A DNA stretch of 64,000 nt from Pelorhabdus rhamnosifermentans (GTDB taxonomy: Bacteria; Bacillota; Negativicutes; UMGS1260), in contig NZ_JAHGVE010000007.1 of assembly GCF_018835585.1 (NCBI RefSeq), positions 62,001 to 126,000 of the forward strand, read 5' to 3'. The notes under the pieces are model-generated. The model saw nothing but the letters and a program-made list of their open reading frames with translations, was not told the origin of the DNA and searched no databases. This document shows, one piece after another, positions 53,769 through 62,223 of this stretch; the first letter of the stretch is position 1; each line of letters begins with the position of its first letter. Position numbers and translations under genes: made by a program.

Positions 53769-53796
53769 TCTAATTCTTGTCTTCTTTGCATACCTT
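53769..53796 (+). promoter_or_regulatory. Candidate sigma-E promoter of spoIIM
   Basis: TCTAATT (53769-53775), 13 bases, then CATACCTT (53789-53796) resembles the sigma-E pattern TCATATT / CATACAAT. spoIIM is a mother-cell sigma-E gene in Bacillus subtilis. It lies 35 bases before the start codon. Confidence 0.4.
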
Positions 53797-53830
53797 AAAG
53801 TAGTGAATTGCAAAGAGGTGAGTTAAGGAC

Positions 53831-54469
53831 ATGCTTTTAGGATTACGGCAAAATATCCAGCTGTTTTTACGAGCTCATTTAGTAGCTTTTTTCTTCATGG
53901 TTTTGTTTTTTATTATTGGTATTGTTGTCGGGGCGTTAGCTGTGAAAGTTTTGCCTGATGATCAAAAAGCGGAGCTTGTCAGTTACTTGCATTTGTTTTT
54001 TATGGGGCTGACTCAAGGGGGGGAGCTTACCGGTTCCGAGCTCATTTTTTCTGCTTTAGCCAATAATATAAAAATTATTTTACTTATGTGGATTTTAGGT
54101 TTTACCATTATTGGGATTCCCTTCGTTGTATTTTTGATTTTTACGCGTGGTTTTATTGTCGGTTTTACTGTTGGATTTTTAGTAAATGAGTATGTGTTGC
54201 GTGGCCTAGCTTTTGCTTTTGTTTCTGTATTGCCACATAGCATGTTTTCTGTTCCGGCTGTTATTATTACGGGTGTTGTTGCGACAAGCTTTTCTTGGAT
54301 GCTTATGCGTCGTAAAGTGCGGGGCAGGCAACATATCATGGTAGAAGCTGTGAGTTACAGTTTTATTTGTTTTATTATGGCTCTTGTTATGGTTCTGGCT
54401 TCGTTGATTGAGGTTTATATATCCCCCGTTTTTATGAAACTTGTGGCGCGCTTTTTAGTGAATTCCTAA
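53831..54469 (+). CDS. spoIIM: SpoIIM, stage II sporulation protein M
   Basis: 212 residues with about five membrane helices. It begins RQNIQLFLRAHLVAFFFMVLFF and has LYGFTIIGIPFVVFL- and VLPHSMFSVPAVIITG-like segments of the SpoIIM family. With SpoIID and SpoIIP it remodels septal peptidoglycan during engulfment. A terminator follows. Confidence 0.92.
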   Translation: MLLGLRQNIQLFLRAHLVAFFFMVLFFIIGIVVGALAVKVLPDDQKAELVSYLHLFFMGLTQGGELTGSELIFSALANNIKIILLMWILGFTIIGIPFVVFLIFTRGFIVGFTVGFLVNEYVLRGLAFAFVSVLPHSMFSVPAVIITGVVATSFSWMLMRRKVRGRQHIMVEAVSYSFICFIMALVMVLASLIEVYISPVFMKLVARFLVNS

Positions 54470-54495
54470 GCGCATAGTGGCTAACTGTCTTAATG

Positions 54496-54532
54496 AATCC
54501 TGCCGTATAGGAAAAATCGGCAGGATTTTTTA
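54496..54532 (+). terminator. Terminator after spoIIM
   Basis: AATCCTGCCG and CGGCAGGATT (54496-54527) pair perfectly and are followed by a T run. Confidence 0.85.
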
Positions 54533-54620
54533 TGTTTTCAAGCAGGTTTGTGCTTTGTTGTAATAAACGCAACATAGTATGAATAAATATAATAGCAAGT
54601 TTTAGGAAGGGGGCAGGGAC

Positions 54621-54824
54621 ATGGTAGTCATTTTTTCATTGCGAGAAGCTCTAGCGAAAGCACGGAAATATGGTAAGATATTGCTTATCTTAGCGGTTAT
54701 TTTTTATCTGCTCTTCAAAATCATTTCTCTTTATTCGAATGTTTTGCATGGGCCGCCTGTTCCAAGTGAACCTGTTGTGGAAAAACCCTTGCGTGTTCTA
54801 GCTCCATTTAATAATGTTCCATGA
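54621..54824 (+). CDS. YqzK-like (DUF4227) small membrane protein
   Basis: 67 residues with one helix (about 19-40, ILLILAVIFYLLFKIISLY) and a proline-rich outer part. The order spoIIM - small membrane protein - xerD is that of yqzK in Bacillus subtilis, and the shape fits. Assignment is mostly by position. Ribosome site AGGAAGGGGG. Confidence 0.65.
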   Translation: MVVIFSLREALAKARKYGKILLILAVIFYLLFKIISLYSNVLHGPPVPSEPVVEKPLRVLAPFNNVP

Positions 54825-54856
54825 AGGTTACAAAAATACATAAAAATAATCATGTT

Positions 54857-54863
54857 TTCGACA
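54857..54863 (-). promoter_or_regulatory. 0A-box-like site before xerD
   Basis: TTCGACA on the plus strand is a perfect 0A box on the minus strand, in a 130-base gap between yqzK-like and xerD. It is a 7-base match and may be chance. Confidence 0.3.
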
Positions 54864-54954
54864 AGAATCGAAAGGGATCTACTTGATGCGCGTGGAATAA
54901 ATAACCAAACAGTGTGTGTGTGGCTGCAAGAGTGAAATTCAGGGAGAAAAAAGG

Positions 54955-55851
54955 GTGATCATAGTGGAAAGTTATGTTAATCAGTTTATTCACTATCTTG
55001 CTGAAGAGCGAGGTTTAGCTCCCAATACTTTAGAATCCTATGGCCGAGATTTGCGCCAATTTCAAACTTATTTGCAATCGAGTGATATGGATGTCGTAAA
55101 AAATTCTGATCGTACGACCATCATTGGCTATCTGAACAATCTCCAGGTAAAAGGCCGTGCCGTATCAACCATTTCACGCAATTTGGCGGCAATCAAATCT
55201 TTTTACCAATTTCTAGTTCGGGAACGTTATGTTGAGAAGGATCCGGCAATGAATGTTGAGTCGCCAAAATTGGAAAAAAAGTTGCCTAAAATCCTATCTA
55301 TTGCCGAAGTGGAAGAGTTATTGCGGCAACCTAGTACGACTTTACCGGCAGGCATGCGGGATAAAGCGATGCTGGAATTGTTATATGCCACGGGAATTCG
55401 TGTTTCTGAGCTGATTTCATTGAATATTTCCGATGTTAATCTTGATATGGGTTACATCAAGTGCCTTGGTAAAGGATCAAAAGAACGAATTGTGCCACTT
55501 GGCTCCATTGCAGTCAAATGTGTTTTAGAGTACACACAAAAAGCGCGTATGAAACTCGTTCGCACTTATGAAGAACCGGCTTTGTTTGTTAATCATCATG
55601 GAAATCGACTTACACGACAAGGATTTTGGAAGATTATCAAAAAGTATGCCCATGAAGCTAATATTACGAAGGATATTACGCCTCATACGCTAAGGCATTC
55701 TTTTGCAACACATCTTCTGGAAAATGGCGCAGATTTACGATCTGTTCAGGAAATGCTAGGGCATGCCGATATTTCTACGACACAGATTTATACGCATGTG
55801 ACGAAGAATCATTTAAAAGAAGTCTATGATAAAACTCATCCGCGGGCCTAA
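54955..55851 (+). CDS. xerD: XerD tyrosine recombinase
   Basis: About 298 residues. GTG 54955 stands eight bases after AGGGAG; GTG 54964 is also possible. N-terminal SAM-like core-binding domain (about 4-90, GLAPNTLESYGRDLRQF) and catalytic domain (about 110-290) with R in ATGIRVSEL, K in GKGSKERIVPL, HTLRHSFATHLL, GHADISTTQIY and the tyrosine nucleophile. XerCD resolves chromosome dimers at dif. Its place before deoB is conserved. Confidence 0.93.
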   Translation: MIIVESYVNQFIHYLAEERGLAPNTLESYGRDLRQFQTYLQSSDMDVVKNSDRTTIIGYLNNLQVKGRAVSTISRNLAAIKSFYQFLVRERYVEKDPAMNVESPKLEKKLPKILSIAEVEELLRQPSTTLPAGMRDKAMLELLYATGIRVSELISLNISDVNLDMGYIKCLGKGSKERIVPLGSIAVKCVLEYTQKARMKLVRTYEEPALFVNHHGNRLTRQGFWKIIKKYAHEANITKDITPHTLRHSFATHLLENGADLRSVQEMLGHADISTTQIYTHVTKNHLKEVYDKTHPRA

Positions 55852-55922
55852 AATATGTATAAATTAGTGATGATAACCGAACACTGTAATAATAAATTGA
55901 GTTAAAAGAAGGGATCTCACTC

Positions 55923-57119
55923 GTGTTTCACCGTATAATTTTAATTGTACTTGACAGCGTTGGTATCGGGGCTTTACCTGATGCAGCTGATTTTGGTGAC
56001 GAAAATGTACATACATTAGGTCATATTGCCCGCTCGCAAGGTGGGCTTATTTTGCCGTCGTTAGAGTCCTTAGGATTGGGCTGTATTGAAAGTTTATGTG
56101 GCGTTTCTTGTCCCTTAGAACCTAGGGGATGTTATGGTAAATTAGCAGAAATATCACGTGGTAAAGATACGACAAGCGGCCATTGGGAAATGGCTGGCTG
56201 TCCTGTTTTTATTGCCTTCCCGGTCTATCCCAAAGGATTTCCACCGGACATTGTTGCTGCTTTTGAACAACTTACAGGCTATAAAATGTTGGGGAATCAG
56301 GTGGCTTCAGGAACGGAGATTATTGCCGAATTTGGAGAAGTGCATATGCGTACCGGCCAGCCGATTGTCTATACTTCGGCTGATAGTGTACTTCAGATTG
56401 CAGCTCATGAAGAAACATTTGGTCTTGATGAGCTTTATCGTATTTGTAAGATTACGCGCAAGGAGATTTGTATTGGTGACCATCAAGTAGGACGTATTAT
56501 TGCCCGGCCATTTATTGGTACGCCTGGCAATTTTGTACGCACACCGAACCGACATGATTACAGTATTTTTCCGCCTGCGCCGACTGTCCTCGATTTATTA
56601 AAAAAGCAGGAATTTTCCGTCCTTGGTGTGGGGAAAATTGGTGACATTTTTGCGCAACGTGGTTTAACTCAGTCTGTTTCGACCCAGTCCAATCACGATG
56701 GCATGCAGCGGCTTAGTGCGCTCATGAAAACAGAGATTCAGCAGGGGCTGATTATGGCTAATTTAGTTGAATTTGACAGCCAGTATGGACATCGGCGCAA
56801 CCCGGCGGGATATAAAGCCGCACTAGAAGAATTTGATCAGGATTTGGCTGTGCTTATAAGGCAGCTTGATTCTAATGATTTACTTATTATTACAGCCGAT
56901 CATGGCTGCGATCCCACGGCAACAGGCTCAGATCATACGCGGGAGTATGTGCCTCTTATCGTGTATGCTGAGGGCCTTGAATCACATAATTTAGGCGTGC
57001 GATCGACTTTTGCCGATATTGGGGCTACCATTGCGGAAAACTTCTTGCCTGAATCCGATTTACCTTATGGGACGAGCTTTTTACAGCAGTTAGTGAAGGA
57101 CAAGTCAGGTAATTTCTAG
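55923..57119 (+). CDS. deoB: DeoB, phosphopentomutase
   Basis: 398 residues, GTG start. Metal-site motifs of the alkaline phosphatase superfamily are seen: VLDSVGIGALPDA, GKDTTSGHWEMAG (phosphorylated threonine), NHDGM, and ITADHGCDPT..SDHTREYVP. It interconverts ribose-1- and ribose-5-phosphate in nucleoside use. Next to xerD and dacF as in other Firmicutes. Confidence 0.95.
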   Translation: MFHRIILIVLDSVGIGALPDAADFGDENVHTLGHIARSQGGLILPSLESLGLGCIESLCGVSCPLEPRGCYGKLAEISRGKDTTSGHWEMAGCPVFIAFPVYPKGFPPDIVAAFEQLTGYKMLGNQVASGTEIIAEFGEVHMRTGQPIVYTSADSVLQIAAHEETFGLDELYRICKITRKEICIGDHQVGRIIARPFIGTPGNFVRTPNRHDYSIFPPAPTVLDLLKKQEFSVLGVGKIGDIFAQRGLTQSVSTQSNHDGMQRLSALMKTEIQQGLIMANLVEFDSQYGHRRNPAGYKAALEEFDQDLAVLIRQLDSNDLLIITADHGCDPTATGSDHTREYVPLIVYAEGLESHNLGVRSTFADIGATIAENFLPESDLPYGTSFLQQLVKDKSGNF

Positions 57120-57156
57120 ATCTATTATTGAAAAAACGCAATCATAAAATAAACGG

Positions 57157-57190
57157 AAATGGTTGGCATTTTTGCCAACCATTTTCTTTT
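57157..57190 (+). terminator. Terminator after deoB
   Basis: AAATGGTTGGCA (57157-57168) and TGCCAACCATTT (57173-57184) pair perfectly around TTTT, followed by TCTTTTG. Confidence 0.85.
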
Positions 57191-57197
57191 GTTTCGT

Positions 57198-57226
57198 AGT
57201 GTAACCTTTTCGTTTATGGACAACCT
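57198..57226 (+). promoter_or_regulatory. Candidate sigma-F promoter of dacF-spoIIA
   Basis: AGTGTA (57198-57203), 14 bases, then GGACAACCT (57218-57226) fits the sigma-F pattern WGYATA / GGNNANANT with one mismatch in each box. In Bacillus subtilis dacF is transcribed by sigma-F and reads into spoIIA. Confidence 0.5.
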
Positions 57227-57256
57227 AAAAAATGAGCGAAAGGAGTGTAAAGAAGC

Positions 57257-58435
57257 ATGAGAAACTATCGAATCATGTGTATTGTTTTTGTTGTTGCCCT
57301 TGTTTTTTTACCTGGATTGAGTAGTTGGAATCAAGCATCTGCTGCAAGTAAAGGCAAAGTTGTTACAACTCAACTTATGACAACGGCTGAGTCGGCAGTG
57401 TTAATGGATTCAAACGGGATTGTCCTGTATGAAAAGAATTCTCACAAGCCGCTGCCACCCGCAAGTGTCACCAAGTCGATGACGTTGTTACTTGCTGTCG
57501 AAGCAGTGGAACAGGGGAAAGTTCAACTAACAGATGAAATTTACGCGAGTGAAAATGCCTGGAAGCAAGGTGGATCGCAAATTTGGCTTGAGCCAGGGGA
57601 GAAAATGTCTATTCATGATATGCTTGTAGCCATCGCTGTTGTGAGTGCCAATGATGCGGCTGTCGCTATGATGGAACATCTTTATGGTAATGAGCAAGAT
57701 GCAGTTGCGGCTATGAATGAGCGTGCAGCTGAATTGGGACTGAAAGATACGCATTTTAGTAACGTTAACGGATTGCCTGTGGCGAATCATTACATGAGTG
57801 CATACGATACAGCCTTGATCGTTAAAGAAGCCGTTAAGCATCCCTTATATCTTGAACTTTGCGGAATAAAAGAATATTGGCTGAGAAATGGGAAGAATTG
57901 GCTAGTTAATACGAATAAGCTGCTTTGGTGGTATGAGGGGGCTGATGGTTTAAAGACGGGGTGGACGGAAGAAGCGAAATATTGTTTTGCTGGTACAGCA
58001 AAACGTGATGGGCTTCGTTTAATTTCGGTAGTCTTTGCAGCGCCAGAACCGCGCGCCCATTTGCGTGAGAGTATGAAACTTTTAGATTATGGTTTTGCCA
58101 ACTATTCTGCTTTGTCTGTTGTAGAGCAAGGGGCAGTGGTGGACAGGGTGCGAGTCGCGAAGGGGGAAGAGCATGATGTGCAATTAGTAGCAGCATCTGA
58201 TTTGAATTTGTTGCTTGTGAAGGGGCAGAATCGGAGTGTTCAGAAAAAAATTGTAACGGAGTCAAGTATTGTGGCGCCTATTCAGCAGGGGCAGAAGTAT
58301 GGTGAACTCCTTGTGCTTAGAGATGGTAAAGAAATCGATAAAGTGGATTTAGTCGCCGAAAAATCCGTTGCCAAGGCTGGATTTGTTAAAATATTTCAAG
58401 AAATGATGGCCGATTTCTTCGCTCTTGCTCATTGA
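57257..58435 (+). CDS. dacF: DacF-type D-alanyl-D-alanine carboxypeptidase
   Basis: 392 residues. Signal peptide (about 1-30), then the penicillin-binding motifs SVTK near residue 73, SAN near 131 and KTGW near 235, and a C-terminal PBP5-like domain with an amphipathic helix. It trims D-alanine from peptidoglycan stem peptides, affecting spore cortex cross-linking. The location just before spoIIAA is typical for dacF. Confidence 0.92.
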   Translation: MRNYRIMCIVFVVALVFLPGLSSWNQASAASKGKVVTTQLMTTAESAVLMDSNGIVLYEKNSHKPLPPASVTKSMTLLLAVEAVEQGKVQLTDEIYASENAWKQGGSQIWLEPGEKMSIHDMLVAIAVVSANDAAVAMMEHLYGNEQDAVAAMNERAAELGLKDTHFSNVNGLPVANHYMSAYDTALIVKEAVKHPLYLELCGIKEYWLRNGKNWLVNTNKLLWWYEGADGLKTGWTEEAKYCFAGTAKRDGLRLISVVFAAPEPRAHLRESMKLLDYGFANYSALSVVEQGAVVDRVRVAKGEEHDVQLVAASDLNLLLVKGQNRSVQKKIVTESSIVAPIQQGQKYGELLVLRDGKEIDKVDLVAEKSVAKAGFVKIFQEMMADFFALAH

Positions 58436-58440
58436 TGGAA

Positions 58441-58467
58441 AAAAGTGGGGTTCTCCCACTTTTTTTT
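58441..58467 (+). terminator. Terminator after dacF
   Basis: AAAAGTGGG and CCCACTTTT pair around a five-base loop, with a T run. It may separate dacF from spoIIA except for read-through. Confidence 0.8.
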
Positions 58468-58507
58468 GTTGGGATTAATATATCCAAATTATTTTTAAAA
58501 TGACTAG

Positions 58508-58534
58508 AAGGAAAAATTTTCCTTGTGGCGAAAT
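58508..58534 (+). promoter_or_regulatory. Candidate sigma-H promoter of spoIIAA
   Basis: AAGGAAAAA (58508-58516) and CGAAAT (58529-58534) resemble the sigma-H pattern RNAGGAWWW / RNNGAAT with one mismatch in the -10. The spoIIA operon is sigma-H driven in Bacillus subtilis. No 0A box was found in this gap. Confidence 0.4.
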
Positions 58535-58576
58535 AAGCTAATAATTAGTGAGAATGAAAGTAGTAGGAGGGGCTAT

Positions 58577-58912
58577 ATGAAACTTACGACAGATATGCAA
58601 AGTGGAATTTTTATTGTTCGCATTGAGGGAGAATTGGATTTGTCATCAGTCAATGAATTTCGGCAGGTTGTCGATGAGGTGCTTGATAAACATATAAGTA
58701 AATACCTGCTCATGAATTTGGCCGATTTGACATTTATTGATAGCTCTGGGCTCGGGGTGATTTTAGGCCGTTATAAAAAAGTAAATTTATTAGGCGGTAA
58801 AATTTTTGTGACAAATGTGAAACCGCAAATTGTTCGCATTTTCGAATTGTCTGGACTACATAAAATATTAGCTGTCTATCCGACGGAGAGTGAAGCAATG
58901 GAACAGGTATGA
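58577..58912 (+). CDS. spoIIAA: SpoIIAA, anti-sigma-F factor antagonist
   Basis: 111 residues from ATG 58577 (AGGAGGGG site). STAS domain with the phosphorylated serine in the FIDSSGLGVILGR motif (about residue 57-58). Unphosphorylated SpoIIAA releases sigma-F from SpoIIAB. First gene of the classical spoIIAA-AB-sigF operon. Confidence 0.96.
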   Translation: MKLTTDMQSGIFIVRIEGELDLSSVNEFRQVVDEVLDKHISKYLLMNLADLTFIDSSGLGVILGRYKKVNLLGGKIFVTNVKPQIVRIFELSGLHKILAVYPTESEAMEQV

Positions 58913-58924
58913 GGAGGTGACAAC

Positions 58925-59356
58925 ATGGCAGTGAAAAATGAAGTAAAAATGAATCTTTATAGTGTAAGTGAGAATGTGGCTATCGCTCGTGTTACATCAG
59001 CCGCTTTTGCGGCACAGGCTGAATTTACTGTAAATGAAATTGAAGATATTAAGGTTGCCATTTCGGAAGCCATCTCGAATGCTATTATTCATGGTTATCG
59101 AAGTAGTATGGGTACAATTGAGTTTGTCATGACTCTTTATGAGGATTGGGTGGAATTTATCATTACTGATTTCGGTCATGGGATTGAAGATATTTCCTTA
59201 GCCCGGCAGCCATCATTTTCTACTGACCCCGAAAGGATGGGGCTGGGATTTGTTTTTATGGAATCCTTTATGGATGAGCTTCATGTTGAATCTGCAGTTA
59301 ATCAAGGGACCACCGTAAGAATGATTAAACGCTGTGAACAAAAGTCTGTACATTAG
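58925..59356 (+). CDS. spoIIAB: SpoIIAB, anti-sigma-F factor and kinase
   Basis: 143 residues of the GHKL kinase fold: ISEAISNAIIHGY is the N box, DFGHGIEDI the G1 box, and MGLGFVFMESFMDEL the G2 region. It binds sigma-F and phosphorylates SpoIIAA. It lies 12 bases after spoIIAA. Confidence 0.96.
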   Translation: MAVKNEVKMNLYSVSENVAIARVTSAAFAAQAEFTVNEIEDIKVAISEAISNAIIHGYRSSMGTIEFVMTLYEDWVEFIITDFGHGIEDISLARQPSFSTDPERMGLGFVFMESFMDELHVESAVNQGTTVRMIKRCEQKSVH

Positions 59357-59367
59357 GTGGGACGGCT

Positions 59368-60099
59368 ATGCTGCATGATGAAGAATTTAAAACATGGCTT
59401 ATGAAAGCCCAACAGGGCGATGAAGCAGCCCGTGAATTTTTGTTAGAACAAAATTTCAATCTTGTGAGAAGCATTGTCCATCGTTTTAGCAACAGAGGAT
59501 ATGAATGGGATGATTTGTTTCAGATTGGCTGCATTGGTCTTATGAAAGCGATTGAACGGTTTGATTTGTCTTATAACACGAAATTTTCTACCTATGCTGT
59601 TCCCATGATTATCGGTGAAATTCGTCGGTTTATTCGGGATGATAATCCTGTAAAAGTGAGTCGGCCTGTAAAGGAGCTGGCTTACAAAATTCATCGTGCC
59701 CAAGAAAAATTACAAGGCATTAAGGGGCGTGAGCCAACGATTGCAGAAGTTGCACAGATGCTGAAACTTGATGCAGCAGATATTGTTGCTGCTCTTGAGG
59801 CAATTCAGCCTGTTGCGTCTATTTTTGAGCTTGCTTTTCATGATGACAATGATTCTGTTACGCTCCTTGATCAAATAAGACGGAGTGAGAATCAGGAAGG
59901 CCCCCTCTTGGACCATTTAGCGCTAACGGAAATACTCGCGAGATTGCCCAAAAAAGAGCGAACGATTATTGAACTAAGATTTTTTGAAGATAAGACGCAA
60001 GCTGAAATTGCATCTCTCATTGGTTTGTCGCAAGTTCAGGTTTCACGTTTGGAAAAAAGCACATTAAAGGCCATCCGCCAGTTTTTACAAACCTCATGA
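59368..60099 (+). CDS. sigF: SigF, RNA polymerase sigma-F factor
   Basis: 243 residues. Region 2 (DDLFQIGCIGLMKAIERFDLSYNTKFSTYAVPMIIGEIRRFIRDD), region 3 (about 98-150) and region 4 with the helix-turn-helix TQAEIASLIGLSQVQVSRLEK are all present. It is the first forespore sigma factor. It follows spoIIAB by 11 bases, and a terminator hairpin overlaps its end. Confidence 0.96.
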   Translation: MLHDEEFKTWLMKAQQGDEAAREFLLEQNFNLVRSIVHRFSNRGYEWDDLFQIGCIGLMKAIERFDLSYNTKFSTYAVPMIIGEIRRFIRDDNPVKVSRPVKELAYKIHRAQEKLQGIKGREPTIAEVAQMLKLDAADIVAALEAIQPVASIFELAFHDDNDSVTLLDQIRRSENQEGPLLDHLALTEILARLPKKERTIIELRFFEDKTQAEIASLIGLSQVQVSRLEKSTLKAIRQFLQTS

Positions 60100-60113
60100 T
60101 GAGGTTTTTTTTT
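60089..60113 (+). terminator. Terminator of the spoIIA operon
   Basis: AAACCTC and GAGGTTT (60089-60107) form a stem followed by nine T residues. It overlaps the last codons of sigF. Confidence 0.75.
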
Positions 60114-60115
60114 GT

Positions 60116-60142
60116 TGAATATGAAGATTTTTTGGAATACTA
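60116..60142 (+). promoter_or_regulatory. Candidate sigma-G promoter of the spoVA-region genes
   Basis: TGAATA (60116-60121), 14 bases, then AATACTA (60136-60142) matches the sigma-G pattern TGAATA / CATACTA at all but one base. It stands 24 bases before the small gene at 60166, and spoVA operons are sigma-G controlled. Confidence 0.5.
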
Positions 60143-60165
60143 ATCATAAAAAAGAGGTGTCATAG

Positions 60166-60369
60166 ATGAGAAAACGACGGCTGCATTATATTTTCTATAC
60201 CACATTATTGATTCTTGGCGCAAGTCTGATGACTTATCTTTTGTTGTATGACGACTTTGTTCCTAAAGTTCCTGTTCGAGCCAAAGAAGTCTGGCAGCAT
60301 TCTCAGGATTGTTCTTGTTTTTTGCTGTTGAACCTTGCGAATAAGGGGGATAAAAAAGTCACTTTATAA
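60166..60369 (+). CDS. Small membrane protein at the head of the spoVA region
   Basis: 67 residues with one helix (about 9-28, IFYTTLLILGASLMTYLLLY) and an outer C-terminal part with CSC. AAAGAGGTG precedes the ATG. The sigma-G-like promoter just upstream suggests forespore expression. No family recognised; it is not spoVAA or spoVAB by sequence. Confidence 0.6.
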   Translation: MRKRRLHYIFYTTLLILGASLMTYLLLYDDFVPKVPVRAKEVWQHSQDCSCFLLLNLANKGDKKVTL

Positions 60370-60411
60370 GCACAATAGAATTATTCTATTGTTGTAAAGG
60401 GGGTATAAAGA

Positions 60412-60609
60412 TTGGTTGGAAAAGTCATTGAACTTGTGGGTGCTTCTCCTCATAATTGGACTGAAGCAGTAAATAATGCTGTTCACGAGGCGAGCAAAAC
60501 ACTGGATGAACTAACAGGTGTGGAAGTGTCAAACTTTACTGCGAGAATTCAAGACGGAGGAGTTACAGAATATAAAGCGGATGTTCGTATTGCTTTTCGC
60601 GTGAAGTAA
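60412..60609 (+). CDS. Dodecin family flavin-binding protein
   Basis: 65 residues from TTG 60412 behind AAAGGGGG. KVIELVGASPHNWTEAV and AVHEASKTLDELTGVEVSNF are the dodecin signatures, and length matches. Dodecins form 12-mers that store flavins. Placement in front of spoVA hints at a spore role, which is inference. A terminator follows. Confidence 0.85.
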   Translation: MVGKVIELVGASPHNWTEAVNNAVHEASKTLDELTGVEVSNFTARIQDGGVTEYKADVRIAFRVK

Positions 60610-60622
60610 TTTTGGCTGTTTT

Positions 60623-60653
60623 AGCAGAGAGCCTAGGCTCTCTGCTTGTTTTT
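60623..60653 (+). terminator. Terminator after dodecin
   Basis: AGCAGAGAGCC and GGCTCTCTGCT (60623-60646) pair perfectly around TA, followed by TGTTTTT. Confidence 0.85.
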
Positions 60654-60719
60654 CAGGTTCTGTCCGTGTAAGGTATGATTTTTAAAACTGTGGTCAAGAT
60701 AATGAATGAGGTGCCATTC

Positions 60720-61172
60720 ATGGATAACCAAGCAAAAGAGCGTTATAAAAAACGGGTCGAACGCCTGAATCCTAAACCACCGCTTGTGAAGAATTGTTGT
60801 TGGGCCTTTGTTGTTGGCGGTTTTATTTGTGTATTGGGACAGTTTATTCAGAACTCATTTATGGATGGGGCGGGACTATCCAGATCCAACGCAACGGCGG
60901 CTACTTCGGCTGTTATGGTTTTTTTAGGTGCTTTTTTGACGGGCCTCGGAATTTACGATGAATTGGGCAAGCGAGCCGGGGCAGGATCGATTGTGCCAAT
61001 TACGGGTTTTGCCAATTCAATTGTTGCATCTGCTATGGAATTTAAGCGGGAAGGTTTTGTTTTTGGTGTGGGAGCAAAAATGTTTACTATTGCCGGTCCG
61101 GTTATTGTCTATGGAACAATTACGGCTTTTATTGTCGGGTTGTTGCATTGGCTCATGAGTCTTGGTGGTTAG
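60720..61172 (+). CDS. spoVAC: SpoVAC, stage V sporulation protein AC
   Basis: 150 residues from ATG 60720, six bases after GAGGTG; an upstream in-frame start at 60675 has no site. YKKRVERLNPKPPLVKNCCWAFVVGG and AGAGSIVPITGFANSIVASAMEFKREG are SpoVAC signatures, with four or so membrane helices. SpoVAC, a mechanosensitive channel component in Bacillus, takes part in dipicolinate release and uptake. Confidence 0.94.
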   Translation: MDNQAKERYKKRVERLNPKPPLVKNCCWAFVVGGFICVLGQFIQNSFMDGAGLSRSNATAATSAVMVFLGAFLTGLGIYDELGKRAGAGSIVPITGFANSIVASAMEFKREGFVFGVGAKMFTIAGPVIVYGTITAFIVGLLHWLMSLGG

Positions 61173-61196
61173 CCCAGCTTACAAAGAAGGTGAATC

Positions 61197-62207
61197 ATGT
61201 ATAAAAAAATTGGTCAGCAAAGTATGAGATTTTCCCTGCCACCCATAGTGAGAGAAACGGCGACAATTGTTGGGCCTAAGGAAGGAGACGGTCCTTTGGC
61301 GGATTGCTTTGATAAGGTGCTTTCAGATACGCTCAATGGGTGTGAAAGTTGGGAAAAATGTGAATCATCCATGCTTGAATGGAGCATTAAAAGTGTTGTG
61401 GATAAGGCTCAGTTATCTTTAAAACAAGTGGATTATATTTTAGCTGGTGACTTATTAAATCAATTAATGTCGACTCATTTTGCTGTGCGTGATCTTCATT
61501 GTCCCTTTATCGGACTGTATGGTGCCTGTTCGAGTATGGCATTAAGTATGATTATGGGGGCTATGGTGATTGATGGGGGATTTGCTCACAACGTCGTTGG
61601 AGCGGCTTCCAGTCATCATGATACGGCTGAGCGCCAATATCGCTATCCTACAGAACTAGGTGTGCAGCGCCCACTTATTGCGCAATGGACAGTCACAGGT
61701 TCTGGAGCTGTTTTGTTATCAGATGAGAAGACGTTAGAACTACCTAAAATCACGACTGCCACGGTCGGGAAAATTGTTGATATGGGTATTAGTGATCCTG
61801 ATTCTATGGGCCCGGCCATGGCCCCGGCTGCCGTAGATACGATTGTGCAGCATTTTCACGACACAGGCCGGGATGCAAACTATTATGATGGCATCTATAC
61901 TGGGGATTTAGGGAAAATCGGCAAGCAACTTGTTATCGAGTTGCTTGATGAAGCAGGTTACGCTGTTGGTGACCGTTATGAAGACTGTGGCTGTCTTATT
62001 TATCGGGACGATCAGGACGTTCATGCGGGTGCGAGCGGATGTGCCAGTTCTGCTGCTGTTTTTTGTGGACTGCTCTATAAAGAATTGTGTAAAAAAAATT
62101 TGAACAAAATATTATTTATTGGCACAGGATGTTTACACAGTACGACATCTTATCAACAAAATGAAACCATTCCTTGCATTGCTCATGCTGCGGCAATCGA
62201 GGTGTAA
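61197..62207 (+). CDS. spoVAD: SpoVAD, stage V sporulation protein AD
   Basis: 336 residues, thiolase-like fold. It begins GQQSMRFSLPPIVRETATIVGPKEGDGPL and has LYGACSSMALSMIMG and VTGSGAVLLSDE, SpoVAD signatures. It binds dipicolinic acid, carrying it into the developing forespore. It lies 24 bases after spoVAC. Confidence 0.95.
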   Translation: MYKKIGQQSMRFSLPPIVRETATIVGPKEGDGPLADCFDKVLSDTLNGCESWEKCESSMLEWSIKSVVDKAQLSLKQVDYILAGDLLNQLMSTHFAVRDLHCPFIGLYGACSSMALSMIMGAMVIDGGFAHNVVGAASSHHDTAERQYRYPTELGVQRPLIAQWTVTGSGAVLLSDEKTLELPKITTATVGKIVDMGISDPDSMGPAMAPAAVDTIVQHFHDTGRDANYYDGIYTGDLGKIGKQLVIELLDEAGYAVGDRYEDCGCLIYRDDQDVHAGASGCASSAAVFCGLLYKELCKKNLNKILFIGTGCLHSTTSYQQNETIPCIAHAAAIEV

Positions 62208-62223
62208 GAAGGGCGGATGTTTT

